A stretch of 16,955 bases of DNA. It comes from Geobacter sp. UBA4074 (GTDB lineage: Bacteria; Desulfobacterota; Desulfuromonadia; Geobacterales; Pseudopelobacteraceae). The translations under genes and the position numbers were made by a program. Position 1 is the stretch's first letter, and each line of letters begins with the position of its first letter. The notes beneath the pieces were generated by a model. It saw only the letters and a program-made list of their open reading frames with translations, made no database searches and was not told where the DNA came from. This document shows, in pieces, positions 1 to 8,353 of the stretch. The stretch lies in the NCBI GenBank assembly GCA_002383415.1, contig DFYU01000035.1, forward strand, positions 1 to 16,955, written 5' to 3'.

Positions 1-1723
1 AGCTGCTCTCGGCCTTGGCCAGGGCCAGCACCAGACTTTCCGGCAGACGGTTGGCGGCGGCATGTTTGCTGAACAGCTCGGCGTAGGGGCGCGGATAGCC
101 CAGTGCCCAAAAGGGGAGTGACTGTCGTTCCCAGCGCTCGGGCCGGTTCTGGTGGAAGATGACGATGGCGCCGTGGGGGTCGTTAGTCAGCAGGTGCAGC
201 CGAGCGAAGCCGGCAGCCTGTTGTCTGAGGGGGGCGCTGCTCTTCAGGGCGCCCAGTTCGGTACGAGCGTCCTCCAACAGGCCGCAACCAACCAGTGCCA
301 GAATCCGATCGCTACCGGCCGGTAGCGATGGCTCGGGCAGGCTGGCGGTGAGCGGCTCCCAGCCGGTGGCCTGTTGTTGTTGGTTACGGCGCCAGGCCGC
401 ATAAAAACCGAATGGGTACTCATTAAGCAGTTGTTTGTAGAACAGGTCTGCATTTTGGGACTTATTTTGTCGTACTAGTGTGCGAGCATACCAGTACAGC
501 GAACGCTCCCGGTATTCGTTGTTGTTCAGTAAGCGCTGAAAGGCAGCGGCGGCTGCCGGCAGTTCACCGGCCAGGTAGTGGCTCCAGGCGGCTTCCCAGC
601 TGGCCCTGCCAGCTAGTTCCGAGGTTTGAAAGTCGTGCGCGAGACGCTCAAACAGCAGGTTGGATTCACTGAAGCGACCAGCGTGTTTATGGACAAAGCC
701 GGCCTCAAGCAGGGCGTCGTCGGCCAGGGGGCCCCGCTCGCTGGCCAGGCTCAGCAGGCGGGCCAGGGCCTGCTCGCTCTCGTTGATGCGTTCCTCAACA
801 CGGGCCAGGGCAAGACGGGCCTCATCACGGATGGACGGGGTACGTGACAGTGCCGCCCGGGCCAGAAACTGCTTGGCCAGGGTGTAGTTGCGTTGTTTGC
901 TGGCTGCCTGCCCTGACTTCAGTTCTACCTTGGTCAGCAGGTCGTCGGAAAGCTCGTTGCGGGGGATGGCTGCCAGGGCCCAGGCAGCGTCATTGGCACG
1001 ACCAGCGGCCAACAGCAGGGTTGCCCGCTGGTACAGCTCCTCCGGTCTGAAAGTGTTTTCCTGGTTTAGGCGCTTGAGGGCCTGCTGGGCCCTTTCAGCC
1101 TGGGGGGCGGACGGGTGCTGTAGCCAGACGGCGCGGTACTCGTCGAGGGCTGCAGCCTGTTCACCCAGTTGTTCACGGCATAGCGCAGCTTGGTAGCGGG
1201 CATCGACGCTGTCGTTTCCGAGGCTGTGGCGCGTGCTGAACTGCCGGTAGGCGGCCAGTGCTGCCGTCAGATCGCCAGCCTCAAACAGTGCATCGGCGGC
1301 CAGCTTTTCCATCTGGCGACGTAAGGCCGCTGCCTGACTGCTGCGGACGGCCCTGGTGGCAATGTCGGCTGCAGCGCGGTACTGTTTCAGTGCGAACAAC
1401 GCCTGTGCGTGCAGGGCTGTGGCATGGTCAGCCAGCAGGGGGTAGGTACGCTCGGCCTCCTGCAGGTAGGGCAAGGCCTCCGCTGGCCTGTTGAGGCGCA
1501 TCAGGCTGATGCCGGCCATCAGGGAACGTCGGCCCGAGGCAGGCGCCTGCAGACTACTCTGCAGCGCCTCTTCGAACTGGCGGCTGCGTAGTTGGTGGGC
1601 GGCGCGCTCCAGGCGTTCATCGTTTGCGGCGGTGGCGCCACCACAGGAAAGCAGGAGTAGTGAGATGAACAGGGAGGGCAGTATCTGGCACAGACGGCTT
1701 CGAAAGGACTTGGCGAGGTTCAT
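1..1723 (-). CDS. slt: Soluble lytic murein transglycosylase (Slt family), partial
   Basis: The minus strand is open without a stop from the ATG at 1723 to the window edge (574 complete codons). Residues 1-27 form a signal peptide ending in a lipobox-like LLSC, so the product is probably an outer-membrane-anchored lipoprotein. About 500 residues of Ala/Leu-rich helical repeats follow, as in the superhelical U/L domains of Slt70 (for example the segments reading RPAEALPYLQEAE and YPFGFYAAW). The visible part ends in LALAKAESS, which matches the start of the SLT domain; Glu572 (bases 8-10) would be the catalytic acid that cleaves the MurNAc-GlcNAc bond to give 1,6-anhydro products. The rest of the lysozyme-like domain is outside the window. 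An AGGA ribosome site lies 8 bases before the start. It is transcribed divergently from the helicase gene. The Slt assignment rests on architecture and the AxAES motif. Confidence 0.85.
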   Translation of the reverse strand, partial: MNLAKSFRSRLCQILPSLFISLLLLSCGGATAANDERLERAAHQLRSRQFEEALQSSLQAPASGRRSLMAGISLMRLNRPAEALPYLQEAERTYPLLADHATALHAQALFALKQYRAAADIATRAVRSSQAAALRRQMEKLAADALFEAGDLTAALAAYRQFSTRHSLGNDSVDARYQAALCREQLGEQAAALDEYRAVWLQHPSAPQAERAQQALKRLNQENTFRPEELYQRATLLLAAGRANDAAWALAAIPRNELSDDLLTKVELKSGQAASKQRNYTLAKQFLARAALSRTPSIRDEARLALARVEERINESEQALARLLSLASERGPLADDALLEAGFVHKHAGRFSESNLLFERLAHDFQTSELAGRASWEAAWSHYLAGELPAAAAAFQRLLNNNEYRERSLYWYARTLVRQNKSQNADLFYKQLLNEYPFGFYAAWRRNQQQQATGWEPLTASLPEPSLPAGSDRILALVGCGLLEDARTELGALKSSAPLRQQAAGFARLHLLTNDPHGAIVIFHQNRPERWERQSLPFWALGYPRPYAELFSKHAAANRLPESLVLALAKAESS

Positions 1724-1839
1724 GCAGCCATTCCTATCACTTCAGTGGCTCAAGGTCAACGCCGTCAGGCATTTTAGGATACCGTCCCATCGGGGCTTTG
1801 GGTATACTCACACGACACATCAGGGAACAGGTGCTTCAG

Positions 1840-4800
1840 ATGAAACAGCTTGATCGCATGTTTGACCGGATACGGGAACGACTCAACGCCGAGCAGCGCA
1901 CAGCCGTTGAGACCATTGAGGGGCCGGTGCTGGTGATTGCCGGACCCGGCACTGGCAAGACCGAAATCCTTGCGGCGCGGATCGCCACCATTCTGCGGGT
2001 CAGTGATGCCCTGCCGGAAAACATCCTCTGTCTGACCTATACAGACGCCGGTACGGTGGCCATGCGCTCACGTCTACTGGAGTTCATCGGCCCTGATGCC
2101 TATCGGGTCGATATCTTTACCTTCCATGCCTTCTGCAACCTGGTGATCCAGGAAAACGCCGACCAGTTCGGCATCCGTTCCCTGGCGCCGGTCTCCGAGC
2201 TTGAGCAGTTCCAGCTGGTACGCGAGATCATCGATGGCTTTCCCCAGGATCATCCGTTGACCCGTTCCACCGGCGATATTCACTTCGAGTCTGACCGGTT
2301 GCTGGCCCTGTACGAGATCATGAAGAAGGAGGATTGGTCGGCTGACTTCCTGGCCCAGCAGGCCGACCGCCATGCGGCCTCGCTGGCCGATGATCCGGAG
2401 TATCGCTACAAGCGCGCCACCAAGGATCGCGACGGCACGGTGCATCACAAAGGGGAGCTGAACGAAAAGAAGCTGCGCGACAGCCTGCGTCGGCTGGAAC
2501 AGCTCAAGGCCGCCGCCGCTACCTTCTCAGACTACCAGCGGCTGCTGCTGGAGCGCGGTCGCTACGATTTTAGCGACATGATCCTGTGGTGCATCAGGGC
2601 CTTTCAACAGTCGCCGGACCTGTTGTCCCGCTATCAGGAACGCTACCTGTACCTGCTGGTGGATGAATTTCAGGATACCAGCGGCTCCCAGTACGAGCTG
2701 TTGCTGCAGCTGGCCGACTACTGGGAGAGCCCCAACCTGTTTGCAGTGGGGGATGACGACCAGTCGATCTATCGCTTCCAGGGGGCCAGCATTGAGAATA
2801 TCCGTCGTTTTGAGCAACGCTATGCCAACCATCTGACGGTGGTCACCCTGACCGAGAACCATCGTTCATCTCAGCAGATACTGGATGCCGCCGCCAGTCT
2901 GATCGCTAACAACAACGAGCGGCTGACCGCCGACAAAAGACTTAAGGCCATGAACCCCGAGGTGGCTACCCTGCCGCAGCCGCCGCAATTGCGCTGTTAC
3001 ATCACCCAGGCCCATGAAACGGTCGGCATCAGCCAGTCGATCGAGGCCTTGCGCGATCAGGGAGTGCCGTTGGACCGGATCGCGGTGATCTACCGCAATC
3101 ATGCGCAATCGGACGAGATCATCCGCTATCTGACCGCCCGCGGCCTGCCGGTGGCCACCCGACGGCGGGCCGACCTGCTGCGTGAGCCGTTGATCGAAAA
3201 GCTGCTGACTGTGCTGCGCTACCTGGCAGCTGAGCTGCAGCGGCCCCATTCCGGCGAGCGGCTGCTGTTTGAGCTGTTGCATGAACCCTGGTTCGGTATT
3301 CCGCCCCTGGCCCTGGCGCGGCTGTCGCTGGAGATCGGGCGTCGCAACGCGGGTCAGCGGGTCACCTCCTGGCGGGATGAACTGGCACGCTGTGGCCGGC
3401 AGCCGGGCCAGGGCGAGTTGTTTCCAGATCCGACCGAGCAGGCCCTGCAACAGGCCGGTCTGATGATCGAAGAGCTGGTGCGGGATGCTGCCACCATGAC
3501 CCTGCAGGAGCTGCTGCATCAGGTCATCACCAGGCTGGGCATTCTGGCCACGGCCCTTTCCTCAACCGAGCGGGTCTGGCATCTGCAGCTGCTGAACACC
3601 TTGTTTGACTTTGTGCGCGAGGAGAGCGCCAAGGCCAGCCTGAGTCTGGCTGGTCTGCTGGAGCTGCTGCGCGATATGCAGCAGCAGGGGATCAGCCTGC
3701 CGGTGGAGAAGCTGAGCTATGCCGGCGAAGGGATCAATTTCCTGACCGCCCATGGCGCCAAGGGATTGCAGTTCGACCATGTCTTCATGCTGGGCTGTAC
3801 CAGCGGGGCCTGGGACAGTGCCGGTCGCAGCCGTACCTACACGCTGCCGCCCACGGTCTTGACTCGCTGCAGCGGCAGCGAGGAAGAGGAATCGCGGCGT
3901 CTGTTCTATGTGGCCATGACCCGGGCCCGCCGACAGCTGGTGATCTCCTGGCCTCAGCGGGACAACAACGACAAGGAGCTGGAACAGAGTCGTTTTGTTG
4001 CCGAGTTGATCCAGGGGGGCAACCTGCAGCCGGAGAGCATCGTGTTGCCGGACGAGGCGTTGCTGTCCTTTGGCGCGGTGGTGCTGCCGGCGCTGTGCTG
4101 TGAGCTGCCGCAGGAGCTGATCGACACCGCCTTTGTGGATACGTTGCTGCAGAAGTATTCGCTGAGTGTAACTCACCTGAATACCTATCTGCGCTGCCCG
4201 CTGTCGTTCTATTTCAACACCCTGCTGCGGGTACCGGCACCGATGAATGCCGCCATGACCTTCGGTTCGGCGGTGCACTACGCCCTGGAGCAGTTGTTTC
4301 GTACGATGCTGGACGATCCCCGCCGGCAGTTTCCGACGGACGAGGCCTTTGTCGCTGATTTTCGCTGGTTTATGAAGCGTCATGAGGATGGTTTCACGCC
4401 ATCGGAATTCAGGCGTCGCCTCTCCTATGGCGAAGCGATCCTGCCGGCCTTTCATCGCCGGTATGTCGGCAGCTGGAACAAAAACGTGCTGGTGGAGCAC
4501 GCCTACCGCTCGATTGTGGTGGCCGGGGTGCCGTTGAACGGCAAGCTGGATAAGCTGGAACTGGACGGTAGTCGGGCACGGGTGGTGGACTATAAGACCG
4601 GTAATCACAAAAATGCCCTCAAGAAGCTGCGACCGCCTGATCTCGATAAGGTGGCCAAGGCCCAGGCAGCGGGGAAAAAACCGGCTCCAGAAGACCTGTT
4701 GGGGGGTGATTACTGGCGACAGGCGGTCTTTTACCGCATCCTGCTGGAGCACGACCCCCGCCGCAGGCTGACCATGACCGCCGCCGAGTTTGATTTTGTG

Positions 4801-4986
4801 GAGCCGGACAAGGAAACCGGTGCGTTTCACACTGCCCAGGTGGAGGTGAATGACGAGGACGTGGCCATTGTCATTGATCAGATTAAAGAGGTCTACGCCG
4901 GGATACAGGCCAAGGAGTTCAGCAGGGGCTGTGGCGAGGCTGATTGCGAGTGGTGTGACTTTGTGCGGCGCTTTGAACGTCGCTGA
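1840..4986 (+). CDS. UvrD/Rep-type helicase fused to C-terminal Cys-cluster PD-(D/E)XK nuclease
   Basis: A 1048-residue protein from the ATG at 1840; an in-frame TTG at 1798 and GTG at 1831 are less likely starts. SF1A helicase motifs appear in order: LNAEQ near the start, Walker A GPGTGKT (residues 35-41, Lys40), DEFQDT (Asp275/Glu276), GDDDQSIYRFQGA, the NHRSS motif, TAHGAKGLQ (His638) and FYVAMTRAR (Arg695). The C-terminal 270 residues are a RecB/AddB-like nuclease: GKLDKLE (Asp904), VDYKTG (Asp917, Lys919) and the QxxxY motif (Gln961, Tyr965). Cys786 together with Cys1031, Cys1036 and Cys1039 (C-x4-C-x2-C) is the spacing that binds a 4Fe-4S cluster in AddB and Cas4 nucleases. Likely role: ATP-driven unwinding coupled to end resection in DNA repair, as in AdnAB-type enzymes, although no partner subunit is visible. 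All catalytic residues seem present. A possible -10 (TATACT, 1803-1808) precedes it, but no good -35. Confidence 0.9.
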   Translation: MKQLDRMFDRIRERLNAEQRTAVETIEGPVLVIAGPGTGKTEILAARIATILRVSDALPENILCLTYTDAGTVAMRSRLLEFIGPDAYRVDIFTFHAFCNLVIQENADQFGIRSLAPVSELEQFQLVREIIDGFPQDHPLTRSTGDIHFESDRLLALYEIMKKEDWSADFLAQQADRHAASLADDPEYRYKRATKDRDGTVHHKGELNEKKLRDSLRRLEQLKAAAATFSDYQRLLLERGRYDFSDMILWCIRAFQQSPDLLSRYQERYLYLLVDEFQDTSGSQYELLLQLADYWESPNLFAVGDDDQSIYRFQGASIENIRRFEQRYANHLTVVTLTENHRSSQQILDAAASLIANNNERLTADKRLKAMNPEVATLPQPPQLRCYITQAHETVGISQSIEALRDQGVPLDRIAVIYRNHAQSDEIIRYLTARGLPVATRRRADLLREPLIEKLLTVLRYLAAELQRPHSGERLLFELLHEPWFGIPPLALARLSLEIGRRNAGQRVTSWRDELARCGRQPGQGELFPDPTEQALQQAGLMIEELVRDAATMTLQELLHQVITRLGILATALSSTERVWHLQLLNTLFDFVREESAKASLSLAGLLELLRDMQQQGISLPVEKLSYAGEGINFLTAHGAKGLQFDHVFMLGCTSGAWDSAGRSRTYTLPPTVLTRCSGSEEEESRRLFYVAMTRARRQLVISWPQRDNNDKELEQSRFVAELIQGGNLQPESIVLPDEALLSFGAVVLPALCCELPQELIDTAFVDTLLQKYSLSVTHLNTYLRCPLSFYFNTLLRVPAPMNAAMTFGSAVHYALEQLFRTMLDDPRRQFPTDEAFVADFRWFMKRHEDGFTPSEFRRRLSYGEAILPAFHRRYVGSWNKNVLVEHAYRSIVVAGVPLNGKLDKLELDGSRARVVDYKTGNHKNALKKLRPPDLDKVAKAQAAGKKPAPEDLLGGDYWRQAVFYRILLEHDPRRRLTMTAAEFDFVEPDKETGAFHTAQVEVNDEDVAIVIDQIKEVYAGIQAKEFSRGCGEADCEWCDFVRRFERR

Positions 4987-4992
4987 CGCAAA

Positions 4993-5022
4993 ACGGCCGG
5001 AAGTCCAAAGGCTTCCGGCCGT
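4993..5022 (-). terminator. Rho-independent terminator, probably shared by convergent genes
   Basis: A perfect 11-bp stem (ACGGCCGGAAG at 4993-5003 with its complement at 5012-5022) encloses an 8-base loop. Read on the minus strand it is followed by TTTT, so it best fits the end of the minus-strand gene that stops at 5047. It lies only 6 bases after the helicase stop and may also end that transcript, though without a plus-strand U-tract. Confidence 0.7.
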
Positions 5023-5046
5023 GGGGTGTGTCCGTAATCAGGCTGG

Positions 5047-5319
5047 CTACTTGATGTTGGGGTACTGGTAGCGCTGTTTGGCCTGCGCCGTCAGGGAATC
5101 AGGATTTTTGTTGGTCTGCTCTTGACCGTTCTTGTCTTGATTGGCCTTTTGCAGGGCCTGCTGTGAAATGGTTACCGTGTCAGTCTTGGCAGCCTGCGGT
5201 GATTTCATCGCATCCTGATTCACCTGCGGCACCGCTGTCTGCTGCTCGGTCCTGGCGTACGGGTTAGTGTAGGCCGGATTTGTGGCCACGCTGTTCATCG
5301 AGATCTGACTGATTGCCAT
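5047..5319 (-). CDS. Small hydrophilic protein with D-T-V-T-I-S motif, unknown function
   Basis: A 90-residue protein from the ATG at 5319, which has a strong AGGAGG 8 bases upstream. I do not recognise the family. It has no signal peptide or membrane segment, is rich in Gln, Asn, Thr and Ala (probably largely disordered), and ends in RYQYPNIK. Residues 47-56 read DTVTISQQAL, close to DTVELSPKAL in the gene just upstream on the same strand. Similar D-x-V-x-[IL]-S-x-x-A strings occur in FlgM-type and other small regulatory proteins, but no flagellar gene is nearby, so that comparison is weak. It lies 55 bases downstream of its neighbour and is probably cotranscribed with it, with the hairpin at 4993-5022 as terminator. 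Confidence 0.75.
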   Translation of the reverse strand: MAISQISMNSVATNPAYTNPYARTEQQTAVPQVNQDAMKSPQAAKTDTVTISQQALQKANQDKNGQEQTNKNPDSLTAQAKQRYQYPNIK

Positions 5320-5374
5320 CTGAGCCACCTCCTATCAGTATGGGCTGCTGTGTGCAAGCTCGCGTTTCGTGTCG

Positions 5375-5884
5375 CTACATACGTGCATCGATGGTCGGTC
5401 GTTGTAACAGTTGCGCATCGGTATATGAGATATTAGCCGGCGGCGGTACGATCATCCGCAGCAGCTGCCGGTACAACGCCGGGGCCTGCGACCTGAGAAG
5501 TTTCAGCTCCTCGCTGTTGCCCATGAAGGGCGGGTAATGCTTGGTCAGCGAGAGGTCCGGCTTGTCGGTCGGCTTCTGGATGACCGGTTCAGCCAGTTTC
5601 CGTTCCACCTGTTTGTTGTCAAGGGCCGGCTGCTGGTCCTCTTTCTGCTGCTCCTCCCCCGGTTTCCGGTTGATCAGTGCCTTACTCAGATCAAGCGCCT
5701 TGGGTGAAAGCTCAACCGTGTCCTTGGTCGGCTGCTGCGGCGCAGCCGCTGTGGCTGTGGCGGCTGGCGTTGTCGGTGCGGTTGGTTGCGTCGGGCCGTT
5801 CATCACCATCTCTGCACCCGGCGTGGTTACCGAGGCAGGCGGGCCAATCGTGGCGGCACCCAGAGTTGTGATGGGAGAGGCCAT
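5375..5884 (-). CDS. Hypothetical protein with D-T-V-E-L-S motif and Pro/Ala/Thr-rich N-terminus
   Basis: A 169-residue protein from the ATG at 5884 (GGAG 7 bases upstream). Residues 1-52 are low-complexity Ala/Pro/Thr with no signal sequence. DTVELSPKALDL follows at 55-66, then a charged Gln/Glu/Lys linker, and a more conserved-looking C-terminal segment with YPPF (117-120), ELKLLRSQAPALYRQLLR (126-143) and VPPP (146-149). No enzyme motif is visible and I cannot name a family. The motif shared with the downstream 90-residue protein suggests that the two act together or descend from one ancestor. It is the first gene of a likely two-gene unit under the promoter at 5921-5949. Confidence 0.75.
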   Translation of the reverse strand: MASPITTLGAATIGPPASVTTPGAEMVMNGPTQPTAPTTPAATATAAAPQQPTKDTVELSPKALDLSKALINRKPGEEQQKEDQQPALDNKQVERKLAEPVIQKPTDKPDLSLTKHYPPFMGNSEELKLLRSQAPALYRQLLRMIVPPPANISYTDAQLLQRPTIDARM

Positions 5885-5920
5885 GACGCACTCCACTGGT
5901 GGTCTGTCTATCTGGTTAAT

Positions 5921-5949
5921 ATAGTAGGCCTTTGCACCTTAGAATGCAA
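5921..5949 (-). promoter_or_regulatory. Sigma70-type promoter for the minus-strand pair
   Basis: On the minus strand, TTGCAT (5944-5949) and TACTAT (5921-5926) are separated by exactly 17 bases, about 37 bases before the ATG at 5884. It is back-to-back with the promoter for the gene at 6037. Confidence 0.5.
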
Positions 5950-5965
5950 ACGGGAAATCTGCCGC

Positions 5966-5995
5966 TTGCATATCATCGGAAATGCCCCATACTTT
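5966..5995 (+). promoter_or_regulatory. Sigma70-type promoter for the DUF4197 gene
   Basis: TTGCAT (5966-5971) and TACTTT (5990-5995) are separated by 18 bases, about 41 bases before the ATG at 6037. The -35 hexamer is identical to that of the divergent promoter 17 bases away. Confidence 0.4.
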
Positions 5996-6036
5996 AGAAC
6001 CTAGCTTGCTGTTCGACGGTGACTTAGGAGGCTACC

Positions 6037-6774
6037 ATGAAATCTGTACTACCGATTACCGCCACACTGTTGCTCCTGCTGCTGTCCCCCTGTCAGGCCG
6101 GTTTTTTTGACGATCTTTCCCGCACCTTGCTTCCGCCAACACAACAAGGCGGCAGCAGCCTGGACAACATTACCATGGTAAAAGGGCTGAAAGAGGCGCT
6201 GGCCACTGGCACCGAACGGGCCGTGACCACGGTATCCAGGCCCGATGGCTACCTTGGCAACCAGCTGATCAAGATCCTGCTGCCGGAGCGGCTGCAACAG
6301 GCCGCCAATCTGCTTGGCAAGCTCGGTTATCAGCAGCAGGTGGACGAGTTGGTGCTGAGCATGAACCGGGCGGCAGAGAAGGCGGCGCCTCAGGCGGCTG
6401 GTTTTTTCGGCGATGCCATCCGGCAGATGACTCTGGAAGACGCCAAGGGGCTGCTACAGGGGGGCGATACGGCAGCCACCAGATATTTCGAGGAAAAGAC
6501 CCGCAGCCGTCTGTTTGAGGCCTTCAAGCCGTCGGTGTCGGCAAGTATGGATAAGGTCGGCACTGCCCGGGCCTACAAGGAGATGATCGGTAAGTACGAG
6601 GCATTACCGTTGGCGTCTCTGGCCGGCAAGCCAAGCCTCGATCTGGACAGCTACGTGACCGATCAGGCTCTGGATGGCCTGTTCAAGATGGTGGCCGAGG
6701 AGGAGAAGAAGATCAGGACCAATCCGGCAGCCCGCACCACCGATCTGTTGCGTACCGTATTCGGCAGCAAATAA
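6037..6774 (+). CDS. DUF4197 family exported protein
   Basis: A 245-residue protein with AGGAGG 6 bases before the ATG. A Sec signal peptide (Leu-rich core, residues 8-16) ends at a probable CQA cleavage site (residue 21), so the mature protein is likely periplasmic. The family is recognised from the DUF4197 pattern: a helical N-terminal segment with GLKEALATGTERAV, then GYLGNQLIKILLP (residues 71-83), repeated helices with a pair of Ala-rich turns, and a C-terminal KTNPAxRTTDLLxxVFG-like end. The length is normal for the family. DUF4197 proteins are widespread in Proteobacteria and have no established activity; no catalytic motif is visible. It is a monocistronic gene convergent with the lipocalin gene. 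A short CCTGC/GCAGG hairpin at 6777-6789 follows the stop, without a T-tract. Confidence 0.85.
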   Translation: MKSVLPITATLLLLLLSPCQAGFFDDLSRTLLPPTQQGGSSLDNITMVKGLKEALATGTERAVTTVSRPDGYLGNQLIKILLPERLQQAANLLGKLGYQQQVDELVLSMNRAAEKAAPQAAGFFGDAIRQMTLEDAKGLLQGGDTAATRYFEEKTRSRLFEAFKPSVSASMDKVGTARAYKEMIGKYEALPLASLAGKPSLDLDSYVTDQALDGLFKMVAEEEKKIRTNPAARTTDLLRTVFGSK

Positions 6775-6808
6775 GACCTGCCGGGCAGGAAGGGGATAGC
6801 AGTCGTGC

Positions 6809-7375
6809 TTAAAGCTGGGCAGGCGACAGGGCGTCAGATGCACTGGCAGCGGTCTTGATGACCCTGGCTGGCAGAAACCCCTGCTGCTCGGCCCGCTGCA
6901 GTATCTGGTTGTAGAGCTGGTCCGGCATCTGCGGCGATCGGCTGAGAATCCAGAAGTAGTTGCGGTCCGGCGTGCCCACCACTGCGTACTCGTAGTCACT
7001 GCCCAGTTCGATAATCCAGTAGTCGCCGCGGAACGGCCAGAAGAAGGATACCTTGAGTTTGGCGTTGCTGGCGTTATCGACCACCCAGGCCCGTCCCTTA
7101 GCCTGGCGGACGGCGCCGCTCTCCGTATCGCGACAGCTGTTCAGCACCTCTATCTCGCCATTCTCCCGCAGGCTGTAATCGGCGCGGCTGTCCTGGCAGC
7201 CTTGCTGGAAGCGGTTGGGGTAGCGGGCGATCTCGTACCATCGGCCGAGGTAGCGTTGCAGATCGACCCGGGCAACGGTCTCCAGAGGGGGCGGCGTGGG
7301 AGCCATGGCCGCAGCGCTGCCGTTGCATAGCAGGGCCAGCAGTGCCGTTAGCAGGCTGTTATTGAGACGTTTCAT
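6809..7375 (-). CDS. blc: Bacterial lipocalin (Blc-like)
   Basis: A 188-residue protein from the ATG at 7375, with AAAGG just upstream. A hydrophobic signal (residues 7-17) is followed by SAAA, so cleavage by signal peptidase I near residue 23 is likely. A Cys at 17 lacks a proper lipobox, unlike E. coli Blc, which is a lipoprotein. Lipocalin signatures are clear: the G-x-W strand motif LGRWYEIARYPNRFQQGC (43-60) and the second conserved region GTPDRNYFWILSR (134-146). Cys60 and Cys81 may form a disulfide. Expected role: binding hydrophobic ligands such as lysophospholipids in the envelope. It follows the two-repeat secreted protein gene by 71 bases on the same strand, so the two may form an envelope operon. 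Confidence 0.9.
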   Translation of the reverse strand: MKRLNNSLLTALLALLCNGSAAAMAPTPPPLETVARVDLQRYLGRWYEIARYPNRFQQGCQDSRADYSLRENGEIEVLNSCRDTESGAVRQAKGRAWVVDNASNAKLKVSFFWPFRGDYWIIELGSDYEYAVVGTPDRNYFWILSRSPQMPDQLYNQILQRAEQQGFLPARVIKTAASASDALSPAQL

Positions 7376-7446
7376 GGATGCCTTTCGTTTGGGGCTGCCG
7401 GCTGAACAAATCTTTAATGGCAATGCGCTGGTCGTATGAAAACAAG

Positions 7447-8175
7447 TTATTTGCGTTGACCGGTCCAGCTTTGAGTGGGCGGATCGTTGCAGTAGCCCCA
7501 GCGTCCGCCAAAACGGTCACCGTCAAAGATGAGTTCGATCCTGCCCCAGTAATAACGACCGTTCTTGGAGGTGCTGCAACGATGGTTTGAGTTGTCTTCA
7601 ATCCAGTAGCCTTGCAGGGTGGTGTTATTCAGGCTGCCGACGATCTCACCGTTGTCGCTGCCGTAACGGCCACTGATCCGGTTGCCCTGCTGGCGGAAGC
7701 GAATATCACCTTCGCTGGAACTCCAGGTCCCTTCGATAGTTGCCTCCTCGCGGATGACAAACGGGTCATCTTCGTAGGATTTTGGTGGTGGCGCTGCCGT
7801 GCGCGGTGGTGACGAGGTGCGGGTGCCATTCCAGGCGCTGGTCAGGGCGTCGTTGCAGTAGCCCCACTGGCCGGAAAAACCGCTGTCGGTGAACTCGATT
7901 GAGATTCTGCCCCAGTAGTAGCGGCCATTCTTGGCAGTGCTGCAGCGCCGGGCTGAACTGTCCTCAATCCAGAAACCGTCCATGGTGCGGTCATATAACA
8001 CCCCGGTCAGTTCGCCGTTGTCATTGCCGTAGCTGCCGGTTATCCGGTCGCCCTGCTGCCGCAGCGTCATTGCCCCCTCGGTGCTGTTGTAGGTCCCGGT
8101 CACCGTAACGGCCTGTGCCAGCGCGGGTAGTGCGACGAGTAGTGAAAAAACAAGTGTCAGCATGATGTTACGCAT
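7447..8175 (-). CDS. Secreted protein with two tandem ~95-residue beta-rich repeats
   Basis: A 242-residue protein from the ATG at 8175 (AGGAGG 7 bases upstream; an in-frame start further upstream lacks a ribosome site). A Sec signal peptide ends near AQA (20-22). Two closely similar domains follow, roughly 27-119 and 149-242, joined by a Pro/Ala/Ser linker. Each carries RQQG-[DN]-RI-[ST]-G, NGE, [FY]WIED, RCST-x-KNGRYYWGRI and WGYCND. Each has exactly two Cys 29 residues apart (78/107 and 200/229), suggesting one disulfide per domain. The alternation of G, N, W and hydrophobic residues suggests beta-sheet. I do not recognise a named family and no catalytic motif is evident. An envelope or extracellular binding role is inferred only from the signal peptide and the lipocalin neighbour. 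Confidence 0.85.
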   Translation of the reverse strand: MRNIMLTLVFSLLVALPALAQAVTVTGTYNSTEGAMTLRQQGDRITGSYGNDNGELTGVLYDRTMDGFWIEDSSARRCSTAKNGRYYWGRISIEFTDSGFSGQWGYCNDALTSAWNGTRTSSPPRTAAPPPKSYEDDPFVIREEATIEGTWSSSEGDIRFRQQGNRISGRYGSDNGEIVGSLNNTTLQGYWIEDNSNHRCSTSKNGRYYWGRIELIFDGDRFGGRWGYCNDPPTQSWTGQRK

Positions 8176-8210
8176 GATGCTACCTCCTTGTCGATTGAGT
8201 ACGATGTTTA

Positions 8211-8238
8211 AGTATAGCTCACTACCGCTGTGCCGCAA
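8211..8238 (-). promoter_or_regulatory. Sigma70-type promoter for the two-repeat protein and lipocalin
   Basis: On the minus strand, TTGCGG (8233-8238) and TATACT (8211-8216) are 16 bases apart, about 35 bases before the ATG at 8175. No other strong promoter was seen in the 71-base gap before the lipocalin gene. Confidence 0.45.
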
Positions 8239-8353
8239 GTGGTGCCTGCGGGTTCATGTTTAACCGCTATCACTGCTGCAGAAATGTTGTGGCCAGACTA
8301 TAAAAAACCGGGGACTGCGGTACACTTGTCATGTAGTCAAAAGGGAGGATGTT

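Noticed and set aside
1754..1759. TTGACC on the minus strand as a -35 for slt
   Set aside because: With a 17-base spacer the -10 would fall on the ribosome site and transcription would begin at the start codon.
3562..4830. Long open frame (422 codons) on the minus strand
   Set aside because: It lies wholly inside the helicase-nuclease gene; its translation is Gln/His/Arg-rich without domains, a typical mirror of GC-rich coding sequence.
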